Positions 1 through 9,453 of a DNA stretch of 64,000 bases are shown in pieces. The stretch is taken from positions 1,691,630-1,755,629 of the forward strand of contig CAUYUJ010015948.1 of NCBI GenBank assembly GCA_963575745.1. Reading direction: 5' to 3'. The DNA comes from Prorocentrum cordatum (lineage: Eukaryota > Sar > Dinophyceae > Prorocentrales > Prorocentraceae). A program made the position numbers and the translations under genes. The notes beneath the pieces were generated by a model that saw only the letters and a program-made list of their open reading frames with translations, did not search any database and was not told the DNA's origin. How positions within the stretch are numbered: the stretch's first letter is position 1; the number at the start of each line of letters is the position of its first letter.

Positions 1-1430
1 CCGCATATGCAAACAACGGTGTGACCCGTGGGCCGCCGATCGCCTCGAGGTTGAAGCAGTCCTGGTCTCGCAACATTGAACTCGGTGCCCGAAGAAGCCC
101 GTCAATGCTGCACCGTCGTTCTTGAGCAAGAGCCCGTGGCAGGGGGGCCAGCTGGGCAACGAAGCTCGTCGCAGGTAGAGCACGTTCCCGACGCAGCGCG
201 GCCATGGCGGCAGCTGGTGCACGAGACCTGCTGATCTCAAGGGCCCTCTGGTACTGCTCGAGGAGCGGGCTGGCCCACTGCAGCTCAATATTGGCGGCAG
301 GGCCGAGCTGAAAGCCCAAAAGCGCGCAGACTCGAACAATGGCGCGTGATCCCCGAGCGCCGTCAGCAGCGGTTAGCTCGGAAAAGCTTGCGCATAATCG
401 AATGTCATCAGGGATGGAGTCTCATGTGGGCGCTCATGCGCACGAATGCTAGCTCGGCGAGCCTCTGCATCTAGTGAGAGAACATTGTTGAGGAAGTTGC
501 GGCCCTTAACGAAGCCGTTCTGGCAGGGCGCCCCGGTAGAGGTGGCGACGGGGCGCATGCGCTTGTTCAAGACCCCGCATATCACCATTTTACGACTGCT
601 TTTTGAAACCTAGCGGGCGGGCGGGCGATTTTTGAAACCCCGCCACTGTCGGGCCGCACGTCCATCATGGAAGGGGCCCTTGGAGGGCTCGGGGGGGAAT
701 GCCGAGAGCAACGCGGTGACTCATCAGATTGCCATGCAGGAGCCAACGAAGCACAGCCATGAGCACGTCGGGCCCAGCACCCACGCCGCAAGAAGTAGCG
801 CAGCCCATCAGGGTCAGGTGCAGCCCAGGCAGCGCGGGCCACAAAGCGCCGAATATCCTCCAGAACAGGCGGGCGCATGTCGGTGAAATCGATCTTGGGC
901 GAGAACCTCTCTAGGCACTTGGAAGCCAGGGGGGGGGGCGTTGCGGGAGACGTCGAAGACGGGAGCCCAGTGTCGGGCAAGTTCCCGAGAAGGCGGCTGT
1001 TCGCTCGACGCCGGCGGCCACTGGATCACGCAGTCTATCATATTCCTAACCTCTTCCTGGGAAGGCCTCTGAAGACCGTCCGCCGCGTCCAAACTCCCAT
1101 CGGCGCCCTCCCTCTCATCCGCCAGCACCATCAAGTACTTTCTTCTAGACAGCGGGTTCCAAAATTGAGCGGATCGGGGGACTGCGCGGGCCTGCCCGAG
1201 AAGCCGGGAACGACGGCCAGGAGCCTGCTCCGCGTCGGCAGCGCGGAGGAGATCCCGGCGTCGCGACGACTTCTCTCGATGTCGAACGCGGGCGTGAAAG
1301 TCCTGAAAGGCGGGCGGGTCAATGAGGCGCCGAAGCCCCGAGGAGATGTCGAGGACCTCGCAAACCCACGGGCGTCTCTCACGAAGGACCATCGCGAGAT
1401 TTAGTTCAGCTCTCCAAGCGCAGCGGGCAA
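1..1430 (-). pseudogene. LINE reverse transcriptase fragments with internal deletion
   Basis: Three blocks in order. (a) About 1430-830: a frame ending in RELARHWAPVFDVSR, the usual bridge between endonuclease and RT. (b) About 980-582: AAWAAPDPDGLRYF, the RT entry motif ('PGPDG'). (c) 588-373: QNGFVKGRNFLNNVLSLDAEA then LMTFDYAQAFPS, the first catalytic Asp region of the palm. Directly after a stop, another frame (about 352 to 1) gives GFQLGPAANIELQW and FVAQLAPLPRALAQERR, which in the family come several hundred bases later. The YxDD motif and thumb start are thus deleted. Between (b) and (c) a short TTTTTGAAACC direct repeat flanks a GGGC run at 598-640. The gene continues past the left edge. 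Confidence 0.65.
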
Positions 1431-1603
1431 TAGATCGCGAGATCATAGCACGAGATGACATGGAACGACAGTCAGCCAACAGGGCTGCATCGTGAGCATG
1501 GCGACCCGCAGACTGACGAGTCCGAGCCGCAACAGCCAACGTGGTCAGGGGGTCGCATTCCAGAGCCTGGATGTCTGCCTGCTTTTCATACCGTAGCGCA
1601 GTC

Positions 1604-2794
1604 TTAGTATACAAAGGGGTCCTGGCATATCCATTCTGAAAGTGGGCGTTGGCGGCCTTCGGAAACTGTGCTTTTAACTCCCCAGGATATCGAGGCAGGG
1701 GCGTGGTCAGACAAGTCTTGCAGACATGGTTCCTGGGGTTCCGAGACAGCGTGGCACGATTGGTGCGTTTGACAAAGCATCCACGCAGGGGAGCCGTGAA
1801 GAGACGACCGATTTCCACGGCGTGCTGTGCCGCTTCGTTTCAGTGCGATGGCAGATCTGATCCCAGCTCGATGATATCCTTGAAGATGCGACGCCACAGA
1901 GCATCGCCAGGACGCGAGGCTCTCGACGTGCCCGAACGTCTCGTCGCTGTTGCGGTCGATCGGTCTGCCTCACCAACTGGGGTGTTGAAGCCCACGCGCA
2001 GAATGCCGAGTAAGCTTCGCTTAAGCAGCAACCAAAGCGCGCATGCGCATGATGCCCCCACGCCCGAGACCAAACTTGTGGATATTCCAATGGAATACTG
2101 TAACATGCTGGCTCGCGTTCCCGATGCGCGCGCATTATTCGCCAAAGAACCGCAATCTCTCGCGGTACCAGCAACGCGGGGAAGTCGGGAACTAACGTCA
2201 GTAGACCACCAGCGAAAAAAAAAATCGGCCCAGGAGAAATGAAAGCTCGGTGCCCAATGCGAGTTCTCTGCAAAACCTCGCGGACCGCCTTGTCATCCCC
2301 ATGTGTCTCCTGGACAGCGATGATGGCGTTGGCTTCAGTAGTGGAACGAAGACGCTGAACACGCCGCGTGAGCACCCCCGATGGGAAGTGCAACAGCGAG
2401 CTCGCATTTCACGCGTAGTAGACAGTTCTCTCTGAGTCGAGGAAGGTGTTGCCCACGCCACTGCGCGGTCTTCTCCTGGAATGCAGCCTGCACCAATTGG
2501 AACGCTCTCTCCTTGCTGATCCCGTGGTCCGCGAGGGCAGCAGGGTCCCAGGCGACGGGGGGGATGCGCGCCCCCCGGGTGGGGCGCGACCGTGGCCAGG
2601 GGCCCCCAGCGCGCGAGGACGCGGGCGCCCTCTCGGTCCAGGAAGGTGGCCAGCGCGAACTCGCGCCGGGCGGCGGCCCTAAGCTTCTTGAGCGCCATCT
2701 CGGTGGCAATATCCTTCCGATTCTTGTCGTTGCCAATGCCAATGTGCAGAGGGGCCCTCTGTGTTAGAAGATCCACGAAAAAAAGTCCCTCCAC
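1604..2794 (-). pseudogene. LINE linker and apurinic-like endonuclease remnant
   Basis: Three overlapping minus frames share this stretch. The first continues the ORF1/linker region (KNRKDIATEMALKKLRAAAR, 2794 downward). A second contains ADHGISKERAFQLVQAAFQE. A third has ANAIIAVQETHGDDKAV at about 2330-2290, which matches the N-terminal QETHG motif of APE-type LINE endonucleases; the Glu is the metal ligand in that family. The remaining endonuclease motifs (GDFN, SDH) were not found in a continuous frame, so the domain is broken. It sits between ORF1 and RT as expected. Not expected to be translated into a working enzyme. Confidence 0.5.
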
Positions 2795-3936
2795 TTACCT
2801 GTCGAGAGGCGGAGGCAGGCATGCGCCTGCTTCCTTCTCGACTCCCTGGTGGCGAGCATCGGTCCCTGGAAGGCCAGGACGCACTGCTTGGCCACGGGCT
2901 CGCCGACCTGGTCCACCCCCTGACCCAGGCTGAAGTTCGCCGCCGCGAGCCAGGGCTCAACTGCCCTGGCCACCTCGTTACGCGGGACCTCTTCGGGGCA
3001 GCGAACGACCGCGGTGCTGATGCCGGGGCGTCGATCCCACTCGGGTGACGGGACAGGGGTGTCACGGGGCTTTTGGCGGGCGGGGTCCAGCTCCTTCTCG
3101 AAGCGTGCCATTCTCTGCCCCAGAGACTGCGCGCATTTCTCAACAGACGAGATGCAAGAGTCTCGGTTGTTGACTGACTCGCGGAGCTGGCCCAAGTGGG
3201 CTTCGAACCTCTTCTCGAAGGCGGAGGCCAGCGGAGCGGTGGCAGCTGCCAGCGCCGCAGGTAGCTGCTGCTGAATCGATGCCACCGCCGCAGCAGTGAA
3301 TTCTGCAGGTGTCTTCTCACGTATGTCATTGAACGCCTCTCCCAGCGCGGCGGCTGCCCATGGATCAATCTGCGCAGCGCGCCCGCTGCCGGCAGGGGCC
3401 ACATGCTGGGCACTGCGCGGGGGGTCAGCACCAACGGCCTCAGCACCACGCCGTGGGGCAGGCCTGGGCAGGCGGTGCGCGGTGGCGCCAGCACCAGGAG
3501 AAGCCGGCGTGCCATCCTTGTCGCACCCGCCGATGGTCAGGGTCTGCTGCGAGTCCGTGAAGGCCCGCCGTCGTTCACCAGCTCCTTTTTCACTGGGGAA
3601 GGTGGGGGCCAGTTCGATCGCGTGGATGTCCATGGAGGATAGGCGTTCAGGCTGCCCTGAGTCATCAGGGCGGCCCATGCTGCGGGGCCGCTGCTCTCCA
3701 CGCCCGCGCTCACGTGGGCGAACACGGTCACGGCCCCGATCATCATCATGCTGACGCCGATCAAACCTGTCTAAGCACGACTGGGAGGACGACGACGCAG
3801 CCCTCCGCGAACGGCGGCTCGGTGTGTCAGCATCCTTTTTCCCCTTCTTCTTTGAACGCTCCTTGCCAGCCGTGCGAGGGCCCGACGAGTGGTGTCGATC
3901 CAGCAAGCCAGCAGCGCGGCCAAGGCGGACGAGCAC
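2764..3936 (-). pseudogene. LINE ORF1-like protein with coiled coil and RRM-like end
   Basis: A 390-codon open frame. The first ~130 residues are Arg/Ser/Pro-rich and low in information. Residues ~190-280 form an Ala/Gln-rich then heptad-like helix (SAFEKRFEAHLGQLRESV, later SLGQRMARFEKEL), typical of a trimerising coiled coil in ORF1 proteins. The C-terminal ~110 residues read like the RRM-type nucleic-acid-binding domain that follows (ISTAVVRC...EPWLAAANF...LAFQGPMLATRESRRKQA...GKWRDFF). The frame then stops, but the family-like sequence resumes in another frame just downstream (FVDLLTQRAPLHIGIGND), so the stop looks like a frameshift rather than a natural end. Role, if ever functional: binding of element RNA. 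Coiled coil and RRM are inferred by eye. Confidence 0.55.
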
Positions 3937-4119
3937 ACGAGCAGCCGCACGGGCGCGCCTGGCACGCCGATGCCAGGCAGGGGAGCGGCCACGCCTCGCC
4001 GCATTGCAGCGCCGCGGCCGCGGCGGGGGGAGGGAGGGGGCCGCGGGCCGCGCAGGCCGCGCCTAGCTCGCCGCCCGCCCACGCGCGCCACCCCAGCGGG
4101 CGCACGGGCTCGGGCAGCA

Positions 4120-4242
4120 AGCTGTTTCTCTCCAGTCCTTGCAAGAGCAAGCCGCGCTCGAAGTCATGACACTCGGGAGGCACATCCACATGGAAAGTGC
4201 AGCACCTCTGATCGACTCACGTGTCGCATAGCAGTATCGTCA
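4120..4242 (+). repeat. 123-bp dispersed repeat, copy 1
   Basis: Same length and about 96% identical (5 mismatches in 123 by eye) to 9454-9576, same orientation. It begins AGCTGTTTCTCT and ends CAGTATCGTCA. It sits between the 5' side of the minus-strand LINE and the start of the plus-strand Penelope-like ORF. It could be part of a PLE pseudo-LTR, a short SINE-like repeat, or the 5' UTR of the LINE. No hammerhead ribozyme core and no good tRNA A/B boxes were found on either strand. Confidence 0.85.
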
Positions 4243-4299
4243 GGAGATTCGTGTGCAGGGTTCTGGGAACTCCAACGGCCTGTGCACGCACTTACATAT

Positions 4300-5730
4300 A
4301 TGAGCCTACGTAGCCGTCCCCAAGTTTCAGAATTTATTGAGCAGATTCGTAATCTGTCGGGCTGTCCGGAGCGCACTCCCTCCTCGATTGTGCGCACGTG
4401 GCACCATGCAGTAGCAGATATCTTAGTGACGCGCTCGGCAGTAGAAGCCTGGGCATTCCGACGAGATTTGCTGGCTATGTTGTGCATCTTGGGAACTTGG
4501 CTTTTTGAAGGGGTTAAGACTAGGAAATCAAATATCGAACTTGAATTTCTTTGGGCAGGCATCCTGACAAGTATGAGCGTGCTTTGGTTGTTCTCGCACC
4601 GCGGAAGCAAGCACGCACGGCAAGTAGGAGCCATGATGCATGTTGTACACAGGCATGTCATCTGGATGCCAGCCAGGCTTTCGGCGCACGCGTTGTTGAA
4701 GCACGCGGCCAGAAATTTGACGAAGGTCCAGCTCAACGCGATAACAGACACCGATGCTGCACGGGCATCTCTGTACGCGTGGGTTGGATGTGGTTTTCTT
4801 TACGTCGGGTTCGCACAGCAGAAACGGACTACCACAACAAATCCAGGCCCAATCCACAGGTGGCTTGAACACGCTGTACTTCGAAGGCGAACGGGCATGA
4901 AGGAGGCGAGCTACCTGCGCTACCGGATGGCTCGACGAGGGCCGCCTGACCAGTATCAATTCATGGCCGTCCGCGCCGGCAACGTGACCGTCATGCGCGC
5001 GGCCGAGGGCTACGCGATCTGGTCGCTGCGCCCATGCGCCCAGTACTCACGATCTCAATTCGTGTCGCTGTCCAATGGCAAGCCTGCGAAGCCACGGAAC
5101 CGTCCCCCACCGGACCGGCGCAGCTGTCGTGTCCCAGGCGTTCGAGTACCAGGCGGCCTATTTGATTGCGGAGTTCCAGACCAGCATGTTCCTCATGTGA
5201 CTGTTGAGGACGCTCTGAAGCAGCAGCCGCCGCCGAACAGTGCGGCACGACATGCACTCATGAACGCTTGGTTTTGGACATTTTCTTTCCATCAAATATA
5301 TAGGCCGGTATCTTCGTCGATGCAATCAGCACCAATTGACATTTATAGTACTGTTGCGTGGCCGTTGTTTTTGATATGGTTGTGCACCCGCCGAGCCGAC
5401 ATCAACTGGGCACGTTTGTCGCGGTCGTGGGGAATTGACTTGCCAATTTTGTTGACCGAGCTACGGGAAGCTCGTGCCAGGGCCTGGGAAGCGAGAGAAT
5501 GCACTTTCCCAAATCAGGTCCGAGTGGAGACGCGTTGGTCTACCGTCAGTCGCCACATTCGACATTGCAGTTCCGTTCGGAAGTCTCGCAGGTGCCGTCC
5601 GTCGCAGCATCTCCGACGGCATCTGGTGTTCGCAGTGGCCCCTGACCATCAAACGTTAGATGTTGAGGCGAGTTCGTGTCAGAGTTGGTGCAAAAGCTAC
5701 GTTCTTGAACTCACGCAGAGTGTCCGCTAG
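4300..5730 (+). CDS. GIY-YIG endonuclease part of a Penelope-like element
   Basis: From the ATG at 4300 the frame gives 476 residues; the open frame continues upstream into GC-rich DNA but the first element-like Met is here. Residues 1-150 are unrecognised. Residues 158-240 carry the GIY-YIG fold signature: LYA (158-160), ten-residue spacing, LYVG (167-170), Arg in the HRWLEH segment (187), and Glu236 in RAAEGYAI, the position of the metal-binding Glu. The role in PLEs is nicking target DNA to prime reverse transcription. The C-terminal ~230 residues are not recognised and end at a stop 71 bases into the RT frame. A frame-2 run (5474-5659) reads towards the RT but stops at 5657, so either a frameshift mutation or recoding joins the parts. 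Confidence 0.72.
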   Translation: MSLRSRPQVSEFIEQIRNLSGCPERTPSSIVRTWHHAVADILVTRSAVEAWAFRRDLLAMLCILGTWLFEGVKTRKSNIELEFLWAGILTSMSVLWLFSHRGSKHARQVGAMMHVVHRHVIWMPARLSAHALLKHAARNLTKVQLNAITDTDAARASLYAWVGCGFLYVGFAQQKRTTTTNPGPIHRWLEHAVLRRRTGMKEASYLRYRMARRGPPDQYQFMAVRAGNVTVMRAAEGYAIWSLRPCAQYSRSQFVSLSNGKPAKPRNRPPPDRRSCRVPGVRVPGGLFDCGVPDQHVPHVTVEDALKQQPPPNSAARHALMNAWFWTFSFHQIYRPVSSSMQSAPIDIYSTVAWPLFLIWLCTRRADINWARLSRSWGIDLPILLTELREARARAWEARECTFPNQVRVETRWSTVSRHIRHCSSVRKSRRCRPSQHLRRHLVFAVAPDHQTLDVEASSCQSWCKSYVLELTQSVR

Positions 5731-7231
5731 GGCTCAGCGAGTGTCTCTACGGGAAGTCTGTTCGTGGCCTGCAGCGCGGATCATACTTGCAGCAAGCGGT
5801 GTGGGAGCGCGCTTTCTCCCGCAACGATGGGACGTGGCTGTCCGGAGAGATCCAGAGGCACTGTGCAATGACATGGTTCAGATCGTCCGGGCATGGACGA
5901 GGAGATGGTGTGGTTCAGAGGCAGGTGTTCAAGCCAGACGCGTTGGTCGTATCACCATTCCTCAAGCTGTTACCAAGCTCTGGATGAATTGGATACCCAC
6001 GCACTTGCAGTACATGGTTCATACCGCTGGTTTTCAGCCGTTGCCCGGATACGTAGTGATGCCAGATGACAAGAACAAGTGGGCGTGTTGGATTGTGACT
6101 GAGGATTTGTTCAAAGTGGTTCTCTTCCAGTTTGTTCTGAATTCGCCTACTTGGAAGATGACAAACATGTCGCATGAAGAAGCTGATGGCCAGTTGAAGC
6201 GAGTGCTCCACGAACAGGTGCCCCAAATATTGCATGGGAACTTACGAATTGAGGCTGCTGGTCGACGGTTGCCGCACATGTACGCGACGATCAAATCGAA
6301 ATGCTATGGCCACGGATGTGGCCCACACACGTGCACTTCCGCTTCTCACAGCTGCTGCCGAAAAGTGGTTTCGTTCGCAGGGTGGCCTGCGCGGAAGGAA
6401 TGGCAGAACGTCGGCCGCGCAATCGACACCCTTGTCAAACGTTTCACAGACGGATCAGAATTGTGGCGTCTCAAGGACGCGATTCATCAGGTAATGTCCG
6501 GTCTCGCCCAGCTGCTGGATGAGGGCGTCCACGAGCACCGGTCCCGATGCCGATTGTGTCAGGGCCCCAAGGCGTTACGTGAAGGAGTAGTGGCTGATGC
6601 GGGCCAGATGTTCGAGAGCATCACGCGTGATCATGTCCACGCTGCTATGTCTCAAGTTGTTCGCCTGGCGGAGCAGTCGTCCGGGGAGAGCACAGTAACA
6701 GTTGTCCAAGCGAAAAAACGCATAGCAAACATGGGCGGTGCGCCGGTTCATCGCTCACCGTTGACACGCTCTTTCTCTTTTGTCGAGCTCGCGCAGTGCT
6801 TGGGCGCGTTCATGAACGTCAACCTAGTTGCTGTGGGCGACACTGTTTGTAGCACGGAGGGCGTCCCCATTGGGGAATTTCTGAGCAGAAGCGCCGCGTC
6901 TCTCGTACTAAACGTCGCGGAACACAACTGGAACACTACATTTGATAGTCGTGGGCGCTCGTGGAAATCATTGGTTGCCATGTTGCGTTACGTAGATGAT
7001 GCATTGCTGTTGTCCTTTAGCGTATGTCGTAGATGCATGGCGCAGCAATTAGAGAGAATATACCCTATTAAGTTCGACGTTGGTGCAGAGTCCCGCATTC
7101 TCCGCTGGCTGGATGTAGAGTTTGACCTCGACCGGTTGGTGCACAAGTTCTGTTTCACGAAAGATATTTGCGTCTTGCCCCTTGGGCGTGCACTATGTCA
7201 GAGATTCGCGCCTATCTCTTGTCACGTGTAG
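5660..7231 (+). CDS. Penelope-like reverse transcriptase
   Basis: 523 residues. RT blocks in order: PDDKNKWACWIV (~135-146); RRLPHMYATIKSK (~202-214), like the P-Y-x-x-K block of PLE RTs; ADAGQMFE (312-319) with the first catalytic Asp; GVPIGEFLSRSAA (401-413); LRYVDDALLLS (442-452) with the catalytic Asp pair; and RWLDVEFDL (482-490). All catalytic acidic residues are present. The family copies element RNA at a nicked chromosomal end. The start at 5660 is only the first Met after an in-frame TAG at 5657-5659; the natural protein is probably fused to the upstream GIY-YIG ORF. The end is premature, since thumb-like sequence continues in another frame from 7168. So the copy is nearly intact but carries at least one frameshift. 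Confidence 0.8.
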   Translation: MLRRVRVRVGAKATFLNSRRVSARAQRVSLREVCSWPAARIILAASGVGARFLPQRWDVAVRRDPEALCNDMVQIVRAWTRRWCGSEAGVQARRVGRITIPQAVTKLWMNWIPTHLQYMVHTAGFQPLPGYVVMPDDKNKWACWIVTEDLFKVVLFQFVLNSPTWKMTNMSHEEADGQLKRVLHEQVPQILHGNLRIEAAGRRLPHMYATIKSKCYGHGCGPHTCTSASHSCCRKVVSFAGWPARKEWQNVGRAIDTLVKRFTDGSELWRLKDAIHQVMSGLAQLLDEGVHEHRSRCRLCQGPKALREGVVADAGQMFESITRDHVHAAMSQVVRLAEQSSGESTVTVVQAKKRIANMGGAPVHRSPLTRSFSFVELAQCLGAFMNVNLVAVGDTVCSTEGVPIGEFLSRSAASLVLNVAEHNWNTTFDSRGRSWKSLVAMLRYVDDALLLSFSVCRRCMAQQLERIYPIKFDVGAESRILRWLDVEFDLDRLVHKFCFTKDICVLPLGRALCQRFAPISCHV

Positions 7232-7422
7232 CCCGGTTGCAAGAGATGCATCTCACGAGGGAGCAATCCGCAGTGCACGTGTCGCAATTGCTTGTGGCCA
7301 TGTCCCGGAGCGGTTGGACGCCACGTCACTTCAGGGCGCTGTATTACACGGTGCGGGGAAAGCCTCCGAGCGGTGTCATGAAGATGGTGTGGGCAGCGCT
7401 CCTGATGATGTCAGTCGATTAG
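7168..7422 (+). pseudogene. RT thumb/C-terminal remnant, shifted frame
   Basis: After the RT frame ends, a second frame reads SEIRAYLLSRVARLQEMHLT and SQLLVAMSRSGWTPRHFRAL, resembling the helical thumb after the palm in PLE RTs ('Y..SR...R' then 'L...GW/GY'). It ends at a TAG at 7420-7422. It overlaps the main RT frame by 64 bases, so a single-base indel near 7180-7230 is the simplest explanation. No C-terminal nuclease follows. Confidence 0.5.
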
Positions 7423-7967
7423 TTTTTTCTCAGTATATGCACCTGTCGCTTTCTCGGGAGGGAGTTGTAGTGTTCCGCCCTTGTCTCTTCCCGATTCGTG
7501 TGTCGACATCATTCTCGCCAATCGTGCTTGCTGTTTTAGGCGGGGCGAACAGGGCCATCCAGAAGGTGGGCCGTCGAAAGGGTGCATGGAACGGCTTTCG
7601 GGGAGGCGTTCCAAGATTTCTGGAACGCCTTTCCGCCCAGCGTTCGGAGCAGTTCGGTCGCCTCGGCCCACGGCCCGCTACCGCGTCGACATGGAGACAC
7701 CTCGAAGCGGGATCAGGCCGCACGAGTGAAGCCAAATTGTCTGCGAGGGGCAGCCTTGGAATTGCTGTTCTGCCACCCTCTCTCCTTCTCGTCCTAGGTG
7801 TGCCCGTCGACCGCCGCGCCCTTTCTGTGGCGCCGAAGTGGCCACTTCGCCTGGTCTGCCCCGTGCACGCTCCCGTGCTGGCCCTCCCCCTGCCTCCGCC
7901 CACCGCGCAGCCCCTTGCCCCCTCCGCCGCCACCTCCCCTTTTCTCCCTTCACTCCCCTTTTCGCCC

Positions 7968-8005
<38 letters not shown>

Positions 8006-8251
8006 GCGTCCCACACCAGTGTCGTTCAGCGCCTCACTGATGCTAGCCCGCTACTTACATCTGCCAACCGCGCCCATTTTCTCTCGCACTCTGCCTCCCT
8101 CATCCCTCCCCCCCCCCTCCCCCTCCCTTCCCCCAGCTCCCCTGTCCTATTTCGCCTTCCCCCGTCCCCTTCCCCTTCCCTCCCTCCATTTGCCCCTTTC
8201 TTCCAACCTCGTGCTCTCCCGCTCCCACCCCTCCCCATTCCCTCCGCCGCC
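7423..8251. other. No gene seen; low-complexity DNA with (CGT)n
   Basis: Nothing recognisable is encoded. It contains a (CGT)n run at about 7971-8004 and a pyrimidine-rich tract (CCCTCCC type) at 8085-8250. Around 7602-7640 GGCGTTCC/GGAACGCC inverted words resemble the GGAACG hairpins further on. Confidence 0.6.
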
Positions 8252-8311
8252 AGCCCTTCCCGAACGCTGTTCCGGGAAGGCGCGCAGCCCTTCCCGAACG
8301 CTGTTCCGCGG
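8252..8311. repeat. Tandem CCTTCCCGAACGCTGTTCCG hairpin units
   Basis: CCCTTCCCGAACGCTGTTCC occurs twice in a row (8254 and 8288). The first copy folds on itself: CCTTCCCGAAC (8255-8265) pairs with GTTCCGGGAAGG (8269-8280) with one bulge. Related GGAAAGGCGTTCC words occur at 8655. Confidence 0.6.
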
Positions 8312-8323
8312 AGGCCGAATGCA

Positions 8324-8632
8324 GGCCCCAAGTGGGCCATCCGTCCGGCTGATGCTCCGAGGCCCCAAGTGGGCCATCCACCCGGCTCCTGGAGGCCGCC
8401 CCCCCCGAGGCCCCAAGTGGGCCATCCATCCGGCTCATGCACGCCCCCGACCCTCGCACGCCCTGCGCGCAACCCCCTCGCCGCCCCCAGGCCCCAAGTG
8501 GGCCATCCACCCGGCTCATGGAACATCACACCGGGGCACCCAGCACCCCTGCACTGGTCCAGGGCCCCAAGTGGGCCATCCGTCCGGCTGATGCTCCGAG
8601 GCCCCAAGTGGGCCATCCACCCGGCTCATGGA
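8324..8632. repeat. Minisatellite GGCCCCAAGTGGGCCATCC, six units
   Basis: The 19-bp core GGCCCCAAGTGGGCCATCC starts at 8324, 8361, 8409, 8490, 8563 and 8600 and is followed by (A/G)(T/C)CCGGCTSATG. Spacing varies (37-81 bp), so cores are conserved while spacers change. Each core contains the inverted pair GGCCC...GGGCC and can form a small hairpin. Related words (GATGGCCCAGTTCG) occur at 9411. Confidence 0.85.
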
Positions 8633-8734
8633 ACCCCTTCCCAGAGCTCCCTCGGAAAGGCGTTCCGCGCCTCGGGGGAAGGGTACTCGCGCGCCTGGCC
8701 GCCTTGGCTCCCGCGACCCAGGGCGCCATTGCAC

Positions 8735-9105
8735 CGATCCCAAACCACCCCGCCTCTCCCTCCCCTTCTCCTGCTCCCATGCCTCCCTCCATCCCTCCCT
8801 CCCGCCAGCATTCCTGCCCTCTCGCCCCGCACCTCGTCGTCCCTTTTCTCCCTTTTCGCCCCGCGTCGTCGTCGTCCTCCTCCTCCTCCTCCTCCTCCTC
8901 ACATGTCCTCATCCTTCCGCCCCCCCTCCTTCCTCCTCCATCATCCTCCGCAATCCTGCTCCCGCCCTCCTCCCTCATCGTCCTCCATGCTCATCCTTAT
9001 GAACCTCCTTTTCCTCCTCCTCCCTCATTCATCCCATTATCACCTCTCCCTCCTCCTCCTTCTCCTCCTTCTCCTCCTCCTCCCCTCCTCCTCCCCCTTT
9101 TTTTG
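8735..9105. repeat. Pyrimidine-rich (TCC/CCT)n tract
   Basis: Almost continuous CT-rich DNA with (TCC)n at about 8873-8900 and (CCTCCT)n at 9045-9095. Strong strand asymmetry of purines; triplex or H-DNA formation is plausible. Open frames across it are by-products of composition. Confidence 0.8.
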
Positions 9106-9453
9106 ACAACCCAACGTCGAGGCGAGTGCACCGCGTCTAGAAGGGCAGCAGTACAGGTGTGGAGGACACTGAGAAAACATGAAGGGAGAAGAGATCGAAA
9201 GCCAGTGGGACCATTAAATACGCAAGAGAAGTGGAGACAGTCGAGAGGGCCCAGGGCTGTCTAGCTGGCAGGAGCTGATTCCAGCAAAGATGGTTGAGGG
9301 ACGAGGTGAAAGTGGACGGCCGAGCCATCCGCAATCCCAGCTGTGATTTCTCGCACCACCGCGCTTCCATCCACCCGACGAACGGCCCACTTGTTCATCC
9401 ACCCCCTGGATGGCCCAGTTCGCCCCCTCCAACTGTTTCACCTCGTCTTGCAT
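9106..9453. other. Unrecognised single-copy stretch
   Basis: Not low complexity. On the minus strand a frame reads RETAMQDEVKQLEGANW (about 9460-9410), faintly like the start of a copia-type RT, but nothing supports it further. Treated as unassigned. Confidence 0.4.

Larger units (their letters stand above)
1..4116 (-). mobile_element. Decayed LINE (non-LTR retrotransposon), 3' end outside window
   Basis: Read on the minus strand, homology-like segments follow each other in the order of an APE-type LINE: a coiled-coil ORF1-like protein (from about 3936), an RRM-like stretch, a linker, an apurinic-type endonuclease start with an ETHG motif (about 2310), and reverse transcriptase blocks down to base 1. 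The segments lie in different frames, so several frameshifts and stops have accumulated. The RT part has also lost its centre: the FDYAQAFPS motif at about 373 is followed within some 20-40 bases by the post-catalytic LGFQLGP region, so the catalytic YxDD block is missing. The element is therefore non-autonomous. The order matches LINEs known from dinoflagellate genomes; the assignment is from motif reading only. The true 5' end is unclear; the 123-bp repeat at 4120 borders it. Confidence 0.72.
4120..7422 (+). mobile_element. Penelope-like retroelement with N-terminal GIY-YIG domain
   Basis: A GIY-YIG endonuclease ORF (4300-5730) is followed, with a 71-bp overlap in another frame, by an RT ORF (5660-7231) and a frameshifted thumb remnant (to 7422). 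RT plus GIY-YIG defines Penelope-like elements. In classical Penelope the nuclease is C-terminal; here it is upstream, as in the permuted Naiad/Chlamys clade. The 123-bp repeat at 4120 lies just before the ORF and a second copy lies at 9454, which would fit pseudo-LTR remnants if the 2 kb of simple repeats between 7.4 and 9.4 kb were acquired later. AT content is visibly higher than in the neighbouring GC-rich DNA. Confidence 0.8.

Noticed and set aside
4120-4242. Hammerhead ribozyme in the 123-bp repeat, as found in some PLE pseudo-LTRs
   Set aside because: No CUGANGA...GAAA core with the right pairing on either strand.
7838-9264. Overlapping plus-strand ORFs of up to 489 codons
   Set aside because: They run through pyrimidine tracts, (CGT)n and the minisatellite; translations are poly-Pro/Ser/Arg.
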